A DNA stretch of 64,000 nt from Listeria grayi DSM 20601. Lineage in GTDB: Bacteria > Bacillota > Bacilli > Lactobacillales > Listeriaceae. Position 1 is the stretch's first letter, and every line of letters begins with the position of its first letter. Shown piece by piece: positions 10,410 through 20,213 of the stretch. The translations under genes and the position numbers were made by a program. The stretch covers positions 806,001 through 870,000 of the forward strand of contig NZ_GL538352.1 of NCBI RefSeq assembly GCF_000148995.1. The letters are read 5' to 3'. A model generated the notes under the pieces. It was not told the origin of the DNA, did no database searches, and saw only the letters and a list, made by a program, of their open reading frames with translations.

Positions 10410-12575
10410 ATGAAACAAAAAACACTTAAAGAAAAATGGCGTCATGCCGATCATAAAAAGCTGTTTTATAAAATCGGACTTATTCTTTCCCTTCTTATTG
10501 CTTTTTTTCTTTTGATCCAAGTCACTAGACCAGAAACAAGCGATGTGAAGTTATTCCAAGTTGCTGAAAAAACGATCCGCGCCCCGCAAACGATCGAAGA
10601 CACAGCAAAAACAAAGGAATCACAGAAAAAAGCAGCAGACAGCGTCGAAAATGTGTATTCTTATAATGCCGACACCGGAAAAAATCGGGTCGCGCTCATC
10701 CAATCGATTTTTGACTACGTCCATGAAGTGAATGATGAAATAAAGAATAAAGACAAAGCAGCACGAGAAAAGGCGAAAAAAGACGATAAGTCAGCGCCGA
10801 AAGCTTCATCTGTCAATGATAAATTGAAATTATTAAAAAGCAAGCTTTCCGACAATGTTTCTGAAGACATCACAGCAGGGTTATCGGACAATGTCTTGCG
10901 GATATTGCTCCAAGCACCGGAATCCGATTTAGCGACCATGCAAAAAGTGATCACGGACGAAATCTCGAAGCGGATGGGAAGCAGTATTCGTTCCGACGAA
11001 TTGACGTCTGAAAAAATCAAAGCACGGGACAATATCGAACTTTCTAACATCCCGAGTGAATATAAGAATATTTCTAAAAATATCGTTTCTTATGGCATCG
11101 TCGCCAATGAGCAGCTGGATAAGGAACAAACAGAAGCACAGCGAAAAGAGGCAGTCCAAAGCATTGCTCCGGTTCGTATCCTGCAAGGACAGGTTATCGT
11201 CCAAGAAGGTCAGATCATCGACCGGGATACCTATCGTCAGCTGAAATTGCTACATCTTTTGGATAAACGCATGCCAGTCAAACAATATATCGGTTATGGG
11301 TTGTTTTTGCTGACATTAGCATCGCTATTATATGTGTTTGCGAAAAAAGAACGTACTTCACTGGAGAACAGACTTCGCTCTATGCTGATTTTCAGTACCG
11401 TCTACTTGATCAATCTGCTGCTTTTAATGATCGTTATCTATCTCGAATCAATGAATGTCAGCGGGATATCCTTCTTGTTCCCAGCCGCCTTTGCGCCTAT
11501 GGTGATCAAGATATTGTTGAATACCAGATATGCTTTTCTAAGCATTATTTTTAGCGCTGTGACGAGCTTGCTGCTTTTTATCAGCGACAGTTCGACCAAT
11601 ATCAATACACTAATAACCGTTTTTTACTTATTAAGTTCTGTAGCCAGTCTGATTGCATTGCGTAATCAAAGCAGAAGAGGCATGATCTTGTTATCGGGGC
11701 TGATTGTCGGAGGGCTGAACATCGTATTTGTTCTGCTGCTATTATTGACGAATAATTCCCCGATATGGCAAGGTGCAAATCTAGGCACAATGGGATATGG
11801 CTTTTTAGGTGGATTTGGCGCTTTTGTTCTGGGGATCGGATTGATTCCGCTGTTTGAGATCACATTTGGATTACTCACAACAACTCGCTTAGTCGAGCTT
11901 GCCAATCCCAATCATCCGCTTTTAAAACGGATCTTGATGAAAGCACCCGGGACTTATCATCACAGTATGATGGTCGCCAATCTAGCAGAGGCATGTGCGG
12001 ATAAAATCGGTGCAAATGGTTTGCTCGTTCGCGTTGGTTGTTTTTACCACGACATCGGCAAAACATTACGTCCGCCTTATTTTGTGGAAAATCAATTGCA
12101 AGGCATCAATCCACATGACCGCCTGCAGCCAAGTCAAAGTCGCGATATTATTTTGGCCCATACTGTTGACGGCGCAGAGATGCTTAGAGAACATCATATG
12201 CCGCAGCCGATCATTGATATCGCGCTGGAACATCATGGCACAACGTTATTAAAATATTTTTATTACCAAGCAAAGGAAAACGACCCGGATACCAAAGAAG
12301 CGGATTACCGTTATAAAGGGCCGAAGCCACAAACGAAGGAAACAGCGATCATCAATATTGCAGACAGCGTAGAAGCTGCTGTAAGAGCATCGTCCGAACC
12401 AACGATGGACAAGATCAAGACGATCATCAAGAGCATTATTGATGAACGAATCTTAGATGGCCAGTTCAATGAGTGTGATATCACCATCAAAGAACTGCAT
12501 ACGATCCAAGATACGCTTATCACGACACTAAACGGTATCTATCATCAACGGATCCAATATCCGGACGACAAATAA
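10410..12575 (+). CDS. pgpH: 7TM-HD c-di-AMP phosphodiesterase PgpH
   Basis: A 721-residue membrane protein of the YqfF/PgpH family, known in Listeria to hydrolyse cyclic di-AMP. The order is: one N-terminal membrane segment (residues about 20-40), a large extracytoplasmic 7TMR-HD domain to about residue 290, seven membrane helices to about 490, and a cytoplasmic HD domain with HHSMMVANLAEA, the catalytic FYHDIGK and ALEHHGT. All HD metal ligands appear intact. Because c-di-AMP controls osmolyte import through OpuCA, this enzyme is functionally tied to the opuC genes at 45-49 kb. Confidence 0.95.
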   Translation: MKQKTLKEKWRHADHKKLFYKIGLILSLLIAFFLLIQVTRPETSDVKLFQVAEKTIRAPQTIEDTAKTKESQKKAADSVENVYSYNADTGKNRVALIQSIFDYVHEVNDEIKNKDKAAREKAKKDDKSAPKASSVNDKLKLLKSKLSDNVSEDITAGLSDNVLRILLQAPESDLATMQKVITDEISKRMGSSIRSDELTSEKIKARDNIELSNIPSEYKNISKNIVSYGIVANEQLDKEQTEAQRKEAVQSIAPVRILQGQVIVQEGQIIDRDTYRQLKLLHLLDKRMPVKQYIGYGLFLLTLASLLYVFAKKERTSLENRLRSMLIFSTVYLINLLLLMIVIYLESMNVSGISFLFPAAFAPMVIKILLNTRYAFLSIIFSAVTSLLLFISDSSTNINTLITVFYLLSSVASLIALRNQSRRGMILLSGLIVGGLNIVFVLLLLLTNNSPIWQGANLGTMGYGFLGGFGAFVLGIGLIPLFEITFGLLTTTRLVELANPNHPLLKRILMKAPGTYHHSMMVANLAEACADKIGANGLLVRVGCFYHDIGKTLRPPYFVENQLQGINPHDRLQPSQSRDIILAHTVDGAEMLREHHMPQPIIDIALEHHGTTLLKYFYYQAKENDPDTKEADYRYKGPKPQTKETAIINIADSVEAAVRASSEPTMDKIKTIIKSIIDERILDGQFNECDITIKELHTIQDTLITTLNGIYHQRIQYPDDK

Positions 12576-12596
12576 AGAAGGGGGCTGAGACACAGC

Positions 12597-13082
12597 ATGC
12601 CAAGATTAGAATTAGATATGATCGACGAGACAGAGAAACTACCAAAAGAAACAAATGCCCTAGTATTTGATATTCTCCAGTTTGCCGCTGATTATTTAAA
12701 ATTAGAAGAAGGTACGGAAATGTCCGTCACGTTTACTGATAATGAACGCATTCGGGAAATCAACCGCGAATACCGCGACAAAGATCAAGCTACAGACGTA
12801 ATCTCCTTTGCACTGGAAGAATTAGGCGAAGGGGAAACAGAAATCGATTGGGGCGAATTGGAGGTAGAAGTACCTCGGAATTTAGGCGACATTATTATTT
12901 CTACAGAAAAAGCAGAAGAACAGGCTGCTAGTTACGGGCACACAAAAGAAAGAGAAGTAGGATTTTTAGCTGTTCATGGCTTGCTCCATCTACTGGGATA
13001 CGACCACATGGAAAAAGAAGAAGAAAAGGTCATGTTCGGACTCCAAAAAGAAGTGTTGGATGCTTATGGATTACAAAGATAG
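12597..13082 (+). CDS. ybeY: Endoribonuclease YbeY
   Basis: A 161-residue zinc endoribonuclease involved in 16S rRNA 3'-end maturation and ribosome quality control. The zinc motif [11 protein letters not shown] near the C-terminus has all three His ligands. The acidic central loop ([18 protein letters not shown]) is longer than in E. coli but usual for Firmicutes. The start ATG follows AAGGGGGCTGAG. The dgkA start overlaps its end. Confidence 0.96.
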   Translation: MPRLELDMIDETEKLPKETNALVFDILQFAADYLKLEEGTEMSVTFTDNERIREINREYRDKDQATDVISFALEELGEGETEIDWGELEVEVPRNLGDIIISTEKAEEQAASYGHTKEREVGFLAVHGLLHLLGYDHMEKEEEKVMFGLQKEVLDAYGLQR

Positions 13083-13452
13083 GAAGTATAAGCGAAGTAA
13101 AAATTATGCCGATTCCTTTAAGCATGCCTATACAGGAATCAAAACAGCTGTTATTGAAGAAAGAAACTTACGGTTCCATTTCTGTGCAGCAGTCGTTGTC
13201 ATTGGATTAGGATTTTTCTATTCTATCACACGAACAGAATGGCTTGTCCTTGTACTTTGTATTTTTGCCGTTCTAGTCGCTGAAATGACCAATACGGCCA
13301 TTGAACGTGCGGTAGATGTTGCAACTGAACGCTTTATGGAAGAAGCAAAAAAAGCCAAAGATATTGCTGCCGGCTCGGTATTATTAGTATCGACTTGCGC
13401 CGTAGTTGTCGGATTAATTATTTTTATTCCGCATATTCTGCATTTTTCTTAA
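13066..13452 (+). CDS. dgkA: Diacylglycerol/undecaprenol kinase DgkA
   Basis: A 128-residue integral membrane kinase with three membrane helices. The family signature is seen in the stretch [13 protein letters not shown] with the E-x3-N-x2-E pattern, after EERNLRFHF. In Firmicutes this protein phosphorylates undecaprenol for wall synthesis. A longer frame starts at 12976 inside ybeY, but those residues are out-of-frame ybeY sequence. The ATG at 13066 gives the family N-terminus and a 17-base overlap with ybeY, implying translational coupling. The cdd gene I would expect between dgkA and era is missing. Confidence 0.9.
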   Translation: MDYKDRKYKRSKNYADSFKHAYTGIKTAVIEERNLRFHFCAAVVVIGLGFFYSITRTEWLVLVLCIFAVLVAEMTNTAIERAVDVATERFMEEAKKAKDIAAGSVLLVSTCAVVVGLIIFIPHILHFS

Positions 13453-13481
13453 CGTTATTTTAAATTATTGGGGGAAAAAAT

Positions 13482-14387
13482 ATGACTGAAACATTCAAAT
13501 CAGGTTTCGTAGCGATCGTCGGACGTCCAAACGTCGGGAAATCCACTTTACTGAACCATATTATCGGCCAAAAAATCGCCATTATGAGTGATAAAGCACA
13601 GACCACTAGAAATAAAGTCCAAGGGGTCTATACTACAGATGAATCCCAGATTATTTTCATTGATACACCGGGAATCCATAAACCAAAGCATAAATTAGGC
13701 GATTTCATGGTGAAAATCGCATTCAATACTTTTCAAGAAGTTGATCTTATCTATTTTGTTATCGATGCAAGCACTGGTTTAGGACGCGGAGATGAATTTA
13801 TTATTGAAAAACTGAAAAACGTCGATACCCCTGTTTTCTTACTGATCAACAAAATCGACTTGATCTCACCAGACGCATTGCTTGAATTGATTGCCAGCTA
13901 CCGGGAAAAGATGGAATTCACAGAGATAATCCCGATTTCTGCACTACAAGGGAACAACGTGCCGAATTTACTTACTGAAACGAATGAGCATTTAGATGAA
14001 GGACCAATGTATTACCCGAAAGACCAAATCACCGACCATCCAGAACGCTTCATTATTTCCGAATTGATCCGCGAACAAGTATTGCAACTGACTCGCGAGG
14101 AAGTACCGCATTCCGTGGCTGTTGTCATTGAAGGAATCGAAAAGAACCCCAAAACCGAGAAATTAACGATCATGGCAACGATTATTGTCGAAAGAAGTAC
14201 GCAAAAAGGCATTATCATTGGAAAACAAGGACAAATGCTCAAACAGATCGGCATGCGGGCCCGAAAAGAAATCGAATTATTGATGGGTTCCAAAGTCTTT
14301 TTGGAAATCTGGGTCAAAGTGCAGAAAAACTGGCGGGATAAAGAACGCTATTTGCAAGATTATGGTTTTGATAAAGAAGAATATTGA
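13482..14387 (+). CDS. era: GTPase Era
   Basis: A 301-residue GTPase that binds the 3' end of 16S rRNA and helps 30S maturation. The G domain shows [12 protein letters not shown] (G1), [15 protein letters not shown] (G3 plus switch II), NKID (G4) and SAL (G5). The C-terminal KH domain carries [18 protein letters not shown]. Length and motifs are complete. A terminator follows immediately, so in this genome era does not lead directly into recO. Confidence 0.97.
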   Translation: MTETFKSGFVAIVGRPNVGKSTLLNHIIGQKIAIMSDKAQTTRNKVQGVYTTDESQIIFIDTPGIHKPKHKLGDFMVKIAFNTFQEVDLIYFVIDASTGLGRGDEFIIEKLKNVDTPVFLLINKIDLISPDALLELIASYREKMEFTEIIPISALQGNNVPNLLTETNEHLDEGPMYYPKDQITDHPERFIISELIREQVLQLTREEVPHSVAVVIEGIEKNPKTEKLTIMATIIVERSTQKGIIIGKQGQMLKQIGMRARKEIELLMGSKVFLEIWVKVQKNWRDKERYLQDYGFDKEEY

Positions 14388-14389
14388 TC

Positions 14390-14420
14390 AAAAAACTGCA
14401 TCCGTTAGATGCAGTTTTTT
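14390..14420 (+). terminator. terminator after era
   Basis: AAAACTGCATC-CGTTA-GATGCAGTTTTTT, a perfect 11-pair stem with T6. It ends the phoH-era transcription unit. Confidence 0.93.
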
Positions 14421-14431
14421 ATTGCTTAATT

Positions 14432-14451
14432 ATATCGCGCCATGATATAAT
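14432..14451 (+). promoter_or_regulatory. -10 region and candidate PadR operator
   Basis: The inverted repeat ATATC-N7-GATAT (14432-14448) overlaps a TATAAT -10 box (14446-14451) upstream of the PadR gene, and ATATATCG recurs at 14463-14470. PadR regulators usually repress their own promoter, so this is a plausible operator by position. Binding is inferred. Confidence 0.5.
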
Positions 14452-14485
14452 CAAACTATCAAATATATCGAGGTGCGTTATAGTT

Positions 14486-14800
14486 ATGGTAAAGAAAAAA
14501 AACGAGAATCAGATTCCAATGACCGAAACAGCTTTTTATATCTTACTTTCGCTCCTGCAGCCACGGCATGGCTACGCGATCATCAAAAACGTCAACAAAA
14601 TGACTGATGGTCGGATTACGCTTGGGCCTGGAACGATTTATGGTACTTTAAGCAAAATGAGTCAATCTGAATTGATCCAAATTACAGCAGAAGAAAACAA
14701 TCGGAAAATCTATCAAGTCACCGCACTTGGAAAAGAATTGCTTGAACTAGAACGTAAACGGATTACGGAGTTATATCAAAACGCCAAGGAGGCATTCTAA
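14486..14800 (+). CDS. PadR-family transcriptional regulator
   Basis: A 104-residue winged-helix regulator of the short PadR (PadR-s2) type. The PadR signature is clear: MTETAFYILLSLLQPRHGYA, then LGPGTIYGTLSKM (recognition helix) and NRKIYQVTALGKELL (wing), ending in a short helix for dimerisation. The upstream extension to 14384 overlaps the era terminator and is not plausible. The chosen ATG has GAGGTGCG at good spacing. The DUF2812 gene starts at the next base, a pairing common in Firmicutes where PadR represses the membrane protein gene. The ligand is unknown. Confidence 0.9.
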   Translation: MVKKKNENQIPMTETAFYILLSLLQPRHGYAIIKNVNKMTDGRITLGPGTIYGTLSKMSQSELIQITAEENNRKIYQVTALGKELLELERKRITELYQNAKEAF

Positions 14801-15343
14801 ATGACTAAAAAAATTTTTAAGCTGATAACCGTCGACAACTTTGAAAAAGAAGAAGTATTTCTAGAAGAAATGGCTCAAAAAGGCTGGTATTTTAGTAAGT
14901 ATACATCTGGAATCTATCATTTTGAACAAGGAACGCCAAAGAAATATACATATTGCATTGATTATAAAGAAGAGAAGGACGATGAAACGAGCTATCTGCA
15001 GCTTTTTGAGGATGCAGGTTGGGAAAATGTTTATGCTTACCCGATCCTTCGCGGGAAGTGGATGTACTTTCGCAAGGAAGAAACAGATGAAACGCAAAAA
15101 GAACAGATCTTTACAGATCGTCAGTCCTTTATTACGCTGTGGAAAAAAATACGCCACAGATGGACAGTATTTGGTTTAGCCATGATATTTTTGCTACTCT
15201 GTATTTCAACATTTCTTATTTTCAGAGCACAGCAGATATCCGGAATCATTATTTTACTTATGACTGTGCTGATTGTGCTATTATACGGTAAAATGTATAT
15301 CAACTTAACGCGGAAAATCAGATTTACACAACTGAAAGAATAA
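14801..15343 (+). CDS. DUF2812 membrane protein
   Basis: A 180-residue protein of the DUF2812 family. The cytoplasmic N-terminal part carries the family pattern (FLEEMAQKGWYF, QLFEDAGWENVY), and two hydrophobic segments follow at about residues 125-165. It starts directly after the PadR stop, so the two are translationally linked. DUF2812 proteins are usually found beside PadR regulators, but the biochemical role is unknown. The pair interrupts the usual era-recO neighbourhood. Confidence 0.8.
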   Translation: MTKKIFKLITVDNFEKEEVFLEEMAQKGWYFSKYTSGIYHFEQGTPKKYTYCIDYKEEKDDETSYLQLFEDAGWENVYAYPILRGKWMYFRKEETDETQKEQIFTDRQSFITLWKKIRHRWTVFGLAMIFLLLCISTFLIFRAQQISGIIILLMTVLIVLLYGKMYINLTRKIRFTQLKE

Positions 15344-15345
15344 AA

Positions 15346-15372
15346 AAACGCCCTCTCAAACGAGCGCGTTTC
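15346..15372. terminator. convergent terminator
   Basis: AAACGCCCTCTCAAACGAGCGCGTTT forms a stem between the DUF2812 stop and the stop of the minus-strand DUF4352-like gene. A/T tracts on both sides suggest it serves both strands. Confidence 0.7.
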
Positions 15373-16006
15373 ATTCCCACATCACCGATCCATAATACAC
15401 CGCAAAGGGGCTTGTATCATAACTATCATAATAAAGCGTGTACTGCTCTGTTTCACCTGGAGCGATCTGCGAAACTTTCGGCTTGCTGTCAATCAATTCC
15501 GCATCTTCATCATTTCGATCAGCGAGCTCGATATCTGCTGGCGAAAAAGCTAATGTCTTGGAAGATTTATTTTGAAATTTAACAACTACCTTGTATAAAC
15601 CACCGCCATTGAGCGATTTTTGCGTTGTCGTCCATGTCGTTGGTTTTTGGACCGTTATCTGTGCATTGTCTTCATAGAGATAACTTTGACCGAATGATTT
15701 GGTAAGTGAATCCGTACTTTCTGAACTATCAGTATCACCATCTGTGTCATCGAAAGAAGAACCGCCATCCAATAAATCCTCTTTTGAAGAAGAACTCGTG
15801 CTCATATGATTCATTCCTGACATTCCGAAAAAGGCGATCGAACCAACTGAAAATAGTAATCCACCAATGAGCATCATACTGAAGAATCCTGTCAAGATGA
15901 TTCCTAGATACTTGGTTTTTAAAACGAAAATCAAAATAATACCTGTTACGATCCCGATAAATGCGACCATAACTACGAAACCTAAAAGTAAAAACAAAAG
16001 TGGCAT
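15371..16006 (-). CDS. DUF4352-like membrane-anchored protein
   Basis: About 211 residues. Two N-terminal membrane helices (residues about 5-28 and 36-60) are followed by a Ser/Asp-rich linker and an extracellular immunoglobulin-like domain resembling DUF4352 (VVVKFQNKSSKTLAFSPADIEL, then QIAPGETEQYTLYYD). The ATG at 16006 is preferred over GTG 16015 because GGA lies at a better distance. It has the same layout as the protein at 41477. Function unknown; DUF4352 proteins are cell-surface lipoproteins or membrane proteins. Confidence 0.7.
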   Translation of the reverse strand: MPLLFLLLGFVVMVAFIGIVTGIILIFVLKTKYLGIILTGFFSMMLIGGLLFSVGSIAFFGMSGMNHMSTSSSSKEDLLDGGSSFDDTDGDTDSSESTDSLTKSFGQSYLYEDNAQITVQKPTTWTTTQKSLNGGGLYKVVVKFQNKSSKTLAFSPADIELADRNDEDAELIDSKPKVSQIAPGETEQYTLYYDSYDTSPFAVYYGSVMWE

Positions 16007-16095
16007 GGTGGTCACGTCCTTTGACTAATAATATATACTGATAGTACCACAAAAATGAAAGTTTGACATATTTTAGAAAGTAGACTGTAACATGG

Positions 16096-16101
16096 TATAA
16101 T
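16096..16101 (+). promoter_or_regulatory. extended -10 promoter of recO
   Basis: TGG-TATAAT forms an extended -10 that ends 31 bases upstream of recO. A TTTAGA 18 bases upstream is a weak -35. Confidence 0.55.
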
Positions 16102-16132
16102 AAAGGAACCAAAAAAGAAAGAGGCTGAAACA

Positions 16133-16900
16133 ATGGAGAAATGTGAAGGGATCGTCATTCGTCAAACGGATTATCGCGAATCGGATAAGATCGTCGTCTT
16201 GTACACGAGAGAATTCGGCAAGATCGGTGTTGTTGCTAGAGGCGCAAAAAAAACAAAAAGCCGCTTAGCTGCAGTTACTCAACCATTCGTGAACGGCTAT
16301 TTCACGTTTTTTGCAAGCAGCGGGCTTGGCACACTCCAGCAAGGCGAGCTGATCCAGAATTTTTCCTCTATCCAACAAGATATCTTCCTGACAGCTTATG
16401 CTGCCTATATCTGCGAACTTCTGGATAAAGCCACGGATGAAAAAAGAGCGAATCCGTCCTTATATGAGTTGGTCTTTCAGATTTTACGCGATATCGATGA
16501 GGGCTACGATCCGGAAATCTTAGTCCAGCTATTTGAGATGAAGATGCTGCCGGTAATGGGATTTTATCCTGTCATGGACAAATGTGCGATTTGCGGAGAA
16601 ACGACTGGCCATTTTGATTTCTCCACTCACAGTGACGGTATCATCTGCCACCGCTGCTTTGAAAAAGATCCTTATCGTCTGCACTTGCCGGAAAAAGTTG
16701 TGAAATTACTGCGTTTATTTTATATTTTTCGTTTAGATCGACTTGGTAACATCGACGTGAAACCAGAAACGAAAAAATTGCTGCGTAAAGTGATCGATAC
16801 TTATTATCAAGAAAAAACTGGATTATATCTTAAAAGCAAGAAGTTCTTATTGGATATGGAAAAGTGGCTTGAAGTCTTGGATAATAAAAAGAGCGATTGA
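16133..16900 (+). CDS. recO: DNA repair protein RecO
   Basis: A 255-residue mediator that helps load RecA on SSB-coated DNA with RecF and RecR. The N-terminal OB fold (GIVIRQTDYRESDKIVVLYT) is followed by a helical domain with a zinc site (CAICGETTGHFDF ... GIICHRC), all four Cys present. Its TGA stop lies inside the -35 hexamer of the glyQS promoter. It has its own promoter here because the accessory genes separate it from era. Confidence 0.95.
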   Translation: MEKCEGIVIRQTDYRESDKIVVLYTREFGKIGVVARGAKKTKSRLAAVTQPFVNGYFTFFASSGLGTLQQGELIQNFSSIQQDIFLTAYAAYICELLDKATDEKRANPSLYELVFQILRDIDEGYDPEILVQLFEMKMLPVMGFYPVMDKCAICGETTGHFDFSTHSDGIICHRCFEKDPYRLHLPEKVVKLLRLFYIFRLDRLGNIDVKPETKKLLRKVIDTYYQEKTGLYLKSKKFLLDMEKWLEVLDNKKSD

Positions 16901-16925
16901 CATTTATCACAATATGCAGTATCTT
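16897..16925 (+). promoter_or_regulatory. promoter of the glyQS T-box transcript
   Basis: TTGACA (16897-16902), 17 bases, TATCTT (16920-16925). The -35 hexamer contains the recO stop codon. The T-box leader begins just downstream. Confidence 0.75.
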
Positions 16926-16929
16926 AGTA

Positions 16930-17158
16930 ATTAATATAGATGCATGCGATGAAAGAAATTAAGTAGTAAAAAGCACTGTTGCATAGCGAGATCGGGATAG
17001 TGGAAGCCGGTACAATATCTTTTTGCGAAGGCATTCTGGAGCATGAACGAACGAAGGTGGGATTTGCAGCGATCTGCTGTAATTCCAAATAGGGTGGAAC
17101 CGCGAGCAGCTCTCGTCCCTATATGCATAGATTTTGCATATAGAGGCGGGAGTCTTTA
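16930..17158 (+). ncRNA. glycine T-box leader of glyQS
   Basis: T-box elements are present in order: AGTA of the specifier loop (about 16963-16966), an AG-bulge-like AGCGAG (16985-16990), a GNTG-like apical AGTGG, the candidate glycine specifier GGC (17030-17032) in GCGAAGGCATTC, the T-box AGGGTGGAACCGCG (17091-17104), and a terminator hairpin (arms about 17112-17126 and 17135-17151) followed by T-rich sequence. Uncharged tRNA-Gly should stabilise the antiterminator and allow glyQS transcription. The T-box consensus is unmistakable; the specifier is my reading of stem I. Confidence 0.93.
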
Positions 17159-17190
17159 TATGCGCTAAATTAAATGGAGGTGCGAATAGG

Positions 17191-18081
17191 ATGAATTTAC
17201 AAACAATGATACGAACATTGCAAGACTATTGGGCAGAACAAGGCTGCGTCATGCTGCAATCTTATGATGTAGAAAAAGGTGCGGGAACAATGAGTCCCTA
17301 TACATTCTTAAAAGCGATCGGTCCTGAACCATGGAAAGCAGGTTATGTAGAACCATCAAGAAGACCAGCAGACGGACGTTACGGAGAGAACCCAAATCGT
17401 CTTTTCCAGCATCATCAATTTCAAGTCGTAATGAAACCGTCCCCGGACAATATTCAGGAATTGTACTTAGGATCACTGGAAAAATTAGGCATTGATCCAC
17501 TCGAACATGACATTCGCTTTGTAGAAGACAACTGGGAAAATCCATCGCTTGGTTGTGCAGGGCTTGGCTGGGAAGTTTGGCTCGACGGGATGGAGATCAC
17601 TCAATTCACCTATTTCCAACAAGTTGGCGGAATCGAATGTTCGCCAGTCACTTCTGAGATCACATATGGCGTAGAACGTTTGGCGAGCTACATCCAAGAC
17701 AAAGAAAACGTTTTTGATCTGGAGTGGACAACAGGGCTTACGTACCGCGACATTTTTTATCAAGCAGAATATGAAAACTCCAAATATGCCTTTGAGACAT
17801 CTTCTACAGATATGTTGCTGCATTTGTTCGATACGTATGAACGAGAAGCAGACAAGCAAATGGAACAAGGTCTGGTATTCCCGGCTTATGATTATGTGTT
17901 GAAATGTTCGCATACCTTTAATTTGCTGGATGCCAAAGGTGTCGTGTCTGTCACTGAACGTGCGCAGTATATCGGTCGCATTCGTAAATTGGCGCGTAAA
18001 ATCGCACGAACTTTCTATGAAGAACGGGAAAAATTAGGATTCCCATTATTAAAAGCAAAGGAGGCGGCAAGTAATGAGTAA
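17191..18081 (+). CDS. glyQ: Glycyl-tRNA synthetase alpha subunit
   Basis: A 296-residue catalytic subunit of the tetrameric (alpha2beta2) glycyl-tRNA synthetase. The N-terminus [19 protein letters not shown] and the class II aminoacylation motifs ([46 protein letters not shown]) are complete. An in-frame ATG at 17134 lies within the T-box terminator, so the start with GGAGGTG at 17191 is used. It overlaps glyS by 8 bases and is controlled by the upstream T-box. Confidence 0.97.
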   Translation: MNLQTMIRTLQDYWAEQGCVMLQSYDVEKGAGTMSPYTFLKAIGPEPWKAGYVEPSRRPADGRYGENPNRLFQHHQFQVVMKPSPDNIQELYLGSLEKLGIDPLEHDIRFVEDNWENPSLGCAGLGWEVWLDGMEITQFTYFQQVGGIECSPVTSEITYGVERLASYIQDKENVFDLEWTTGLTYRDIFYQAEYENSKYAFETSSTDMLLHLFDTYEREADKQMEQGLVFPAYDYVLKCSHTFNLLDAKGVVSVTERAQYIGRIRKLARKIARTFYEEREKLGFPLLKAKEAASNE

Positions 18082-20143
18082 AGATTTTTTACTGGAGATC
18101 GGCTTAGAAGAAATGCCCGCAAAATACGTAACTTCCTCCGTCCGTCAATTAAAAGAACGCGTAGCCGATTGGCTATTGGAAAATAAAATCAGTTATGAGA
18201 ACATCGAAACATATGCGACGCCAAGACGCCTTGCACTGATCGTAAAAGCAATGGCTGACAAGCAAGAAGACCGCATAGAAGAAGCAAAAGGTCCTGCAAA
18301 GAAAATCGCTTTAGACGAAAATGGTGACTGGTCAAAAGCAGCGCTGGGCTTTGCCAGAAGTCAGCAAGTCGATCCAAGTGAATTAGGATTTCAAGCGTTT
18401 AAAGGTGTCGATTATCTTTTTGTGAAGAAAGAAGTACCGGGACAACCAACCATCTCGCTACTCCCAGAGATCAAAGCATGCATCACGGCGATGAACTTTC
18501 CTGTCAGCATGCACTGGGGAAGCAATGAAATGCGTTTCATCCGTCCAATCAAATGGCTGATCGCACTTTTCGATAAGGACGTCATTCCTTTTGAGATCGC
18601 CGGCGTTTCTACTGGCAAGGTAACTCGCGGCCATCGTTTCCTTGGAAAAGAAGCAGAGATCAATGAGCCAAGCGAGTACACAGCACGATTACTGGAACAG
18701 TTTGTCGTAGCAAACAGTGAGGAACGCAAAGCTGCGATCCGTGAACAGCTACATGAAATCGAACTTGTGGAGAACTGGAAAATCGAAATCGACGAAACGC
18801 TACTTGAAGAAGTCAATAATTTAGTTGAATATCCAACTGTTTTGACAGGCGATTTTGAAGAAAAATACCTGACACTTCCAGAAGAGATCCTGATTACAAC
18901 GATGAAAGAACACCAACGCTATTTCCCGGCATTTTCACAAGACGGAACGCTACTTCCGCATTTCATTACCGTCCGCAACGGAAACGAAGAACATTTAGAA
19001 ATCGTAGCGAAGGGAAATGAGAAAGTATTGCGCGCTCGTTTGTCCGATGCTGAATTCTTCTATTTAGATGATTTGAAGCAATCGATCGATGACTGCGTCG
19101 CAAAACTTCGGAATATCGTCTTCCATGAAAAACTGGGAACATTGACAGAAAAAATGAAACGCGTAGAAAAAGTTGCCAGCTTGCTTGCAGATCAATTAGC
19201 GCTTTCCACTGAGAAAAAAGACAAGCTGATCCATCTAGCTGCTATCTATAAATTTGATCTCGTGACGCATATCGTCGACGAGTTCCCGGAATTACAAGGT
19301 TTGATGGGAGAAAAATATGCCTTACTACAAGGAGAAGAAGCAGATGTAGCAGCCGCGATCCGCGAACATTATCTGCCGATCTCTGCTGAGGGAGAATTAC
19401 CGCAGACAGAACTAGGTTCGATTCTCGCAATTGCAGATAAACTGGAAACATTGATCGCCTTTTTTGCAGTTGGCATCGTGCCGACCGGTTCACAAGATCC
19501 ATTCAGTCTTCGCAGAAATGCGCTTGGCATCATGCGGATCATGAAAGCTAATAAATGGAATATCCGCTTATTGCCATTGATTCGTGAAGTTATTAAAATC
19601 GAACAAGCTGAATTGGATCAAAGTCTCTCCGTGGAAGAACTGCAACAGGAAATCATTCAATTCTTAAAACAGCGCTTAAAAGCAATCATGCTTGGAGAAG
19701 CGATCCGCTACGATATTATCGATGCTGTGCTAGACAGTACACAAGATAATGTACCGGAATTATTGGAACGTGCCAGCGTATTAAATAATTATTCCACCGA
19801 CAGCGGGAACTTCCGGGAAACGATCGAATCCCTTTCTCGTGTTGTCAACTTAGCAAAAAAACATGAAAAAGAAGTTGTGATCGATCCCGCATTATTTGAA
19901 AACCAAGAAGAAAAGACATTGTTTGAAGCATTGGAATCTTTAAAACAAAATTTCCAATCTCTACCGGTGGCCGCTCGTTTGGAAAGCTTGATCGCCTTAA
20001 AACCAGCCATCGAGGCATATTTTGATAAAATCTTAGTGATGAGCGGCGACGATGCTGTGCGTAATAACCGTTTGGAACTGCTTTTTGAACTTTCTAATTT
20101 CATCAAAGAATTTGCCCAAACCGACGTCATTAATGTAAAATAA
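18074..20143 (+). CDS. glyS: Glycyl-tRNA synthetase beta subunit
   Basis: A 689-residue subunit that binds and discriminates tRNA-Gly. The N-terminal signature [16 protein letters not shown] is followed by the PheT B3/B4-like region, an HD-like domain (EHQRYFPAF and downstream) and a C-terminal DALR anticodon-binding domain. Length matches the family. It starts within the last codons of glyQ, and AAAGGAGG lies just before the ATG. Confidence 0.97.
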   Translation: MSKDFLLEIGLEEMPAKYVTSSVRQLKERVADWLLENKISYENIETYATPRRLALIVKAMADKQEDRIEEAKGPAKKIALDENGDWSKAALGFARSQQVDPSELGFQAFKGVDYLFVKKEVPGQPTISLLPEIKACITAMNFPVSMHWGSNEMRFIRPIKWLIALFDKDVIPFEIAGVSTGKVTRGHRFLGKEAEINEPSEYTARLLEQFVVANSEERKAAIREQLHEIELVENWKIEIDETLLEEVNNLVEYPTVLTGDFEEKYLTLPEEILITTMKEHQRYFPAFSQDGTLLPHFITVRNGNEEHLEIVAKGNEKVLRARLSDAEFFYLDDLKQSIDDCVAKLRNIVFHEKLGTLTEKMKRVEKVASLLADQLALSTEKKDKLIHLAAIYKFDLVTHIVDEFPELQGLMGEKYALLQGEEADVAAAIREHYLPISAEGELPQTELGSILAIADKLETLIAFFAVGIVPTGSQDPFSLRRNALGIMRIMKANKWNIRLLPLIREVIKIEQAELDQSLSVEELQQEIIQFLKQRLKAIMLGEAIRYDIIDAVLDSTQDNVPELLERASVLNNYSTDSGNFRETIESLSRVVNLAKKHEKEVVIDPALFENQEEKTLFEALESLKQNFQSLPVAARLESLIALKPAIEAYFDKILVMSGDDAVRNNRLELLFELSNFIKEFAQTDVINVK

Positions 20144-20149
20144 AAGAAA

Positions 20150-20193
20150 AAAGTAGCAGGGATTTGCTTTTTAAGGCTTTCCTGCTATTTTTA
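20150..20193 (+). terminator. terminator after glyS
   Basis: AAGTAGCAGG pairs with CCTGCTATTTTT across a loop of about 20 bases, with a T run on the 3' side. Confidence 0.8.
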
Positions 20194-20213
20194 AGAAGAG
20201 AAGAGGAAATCAA

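Noticed and set aside
12976-13065. Longer N-terminus for DgkA
   Set aside because: These 30 codons are the out-of-frame end of ybeY and give a Lys/Cys/Trp-rich stretch unlike any DgkA. The ATG at 13066 matches the family start.
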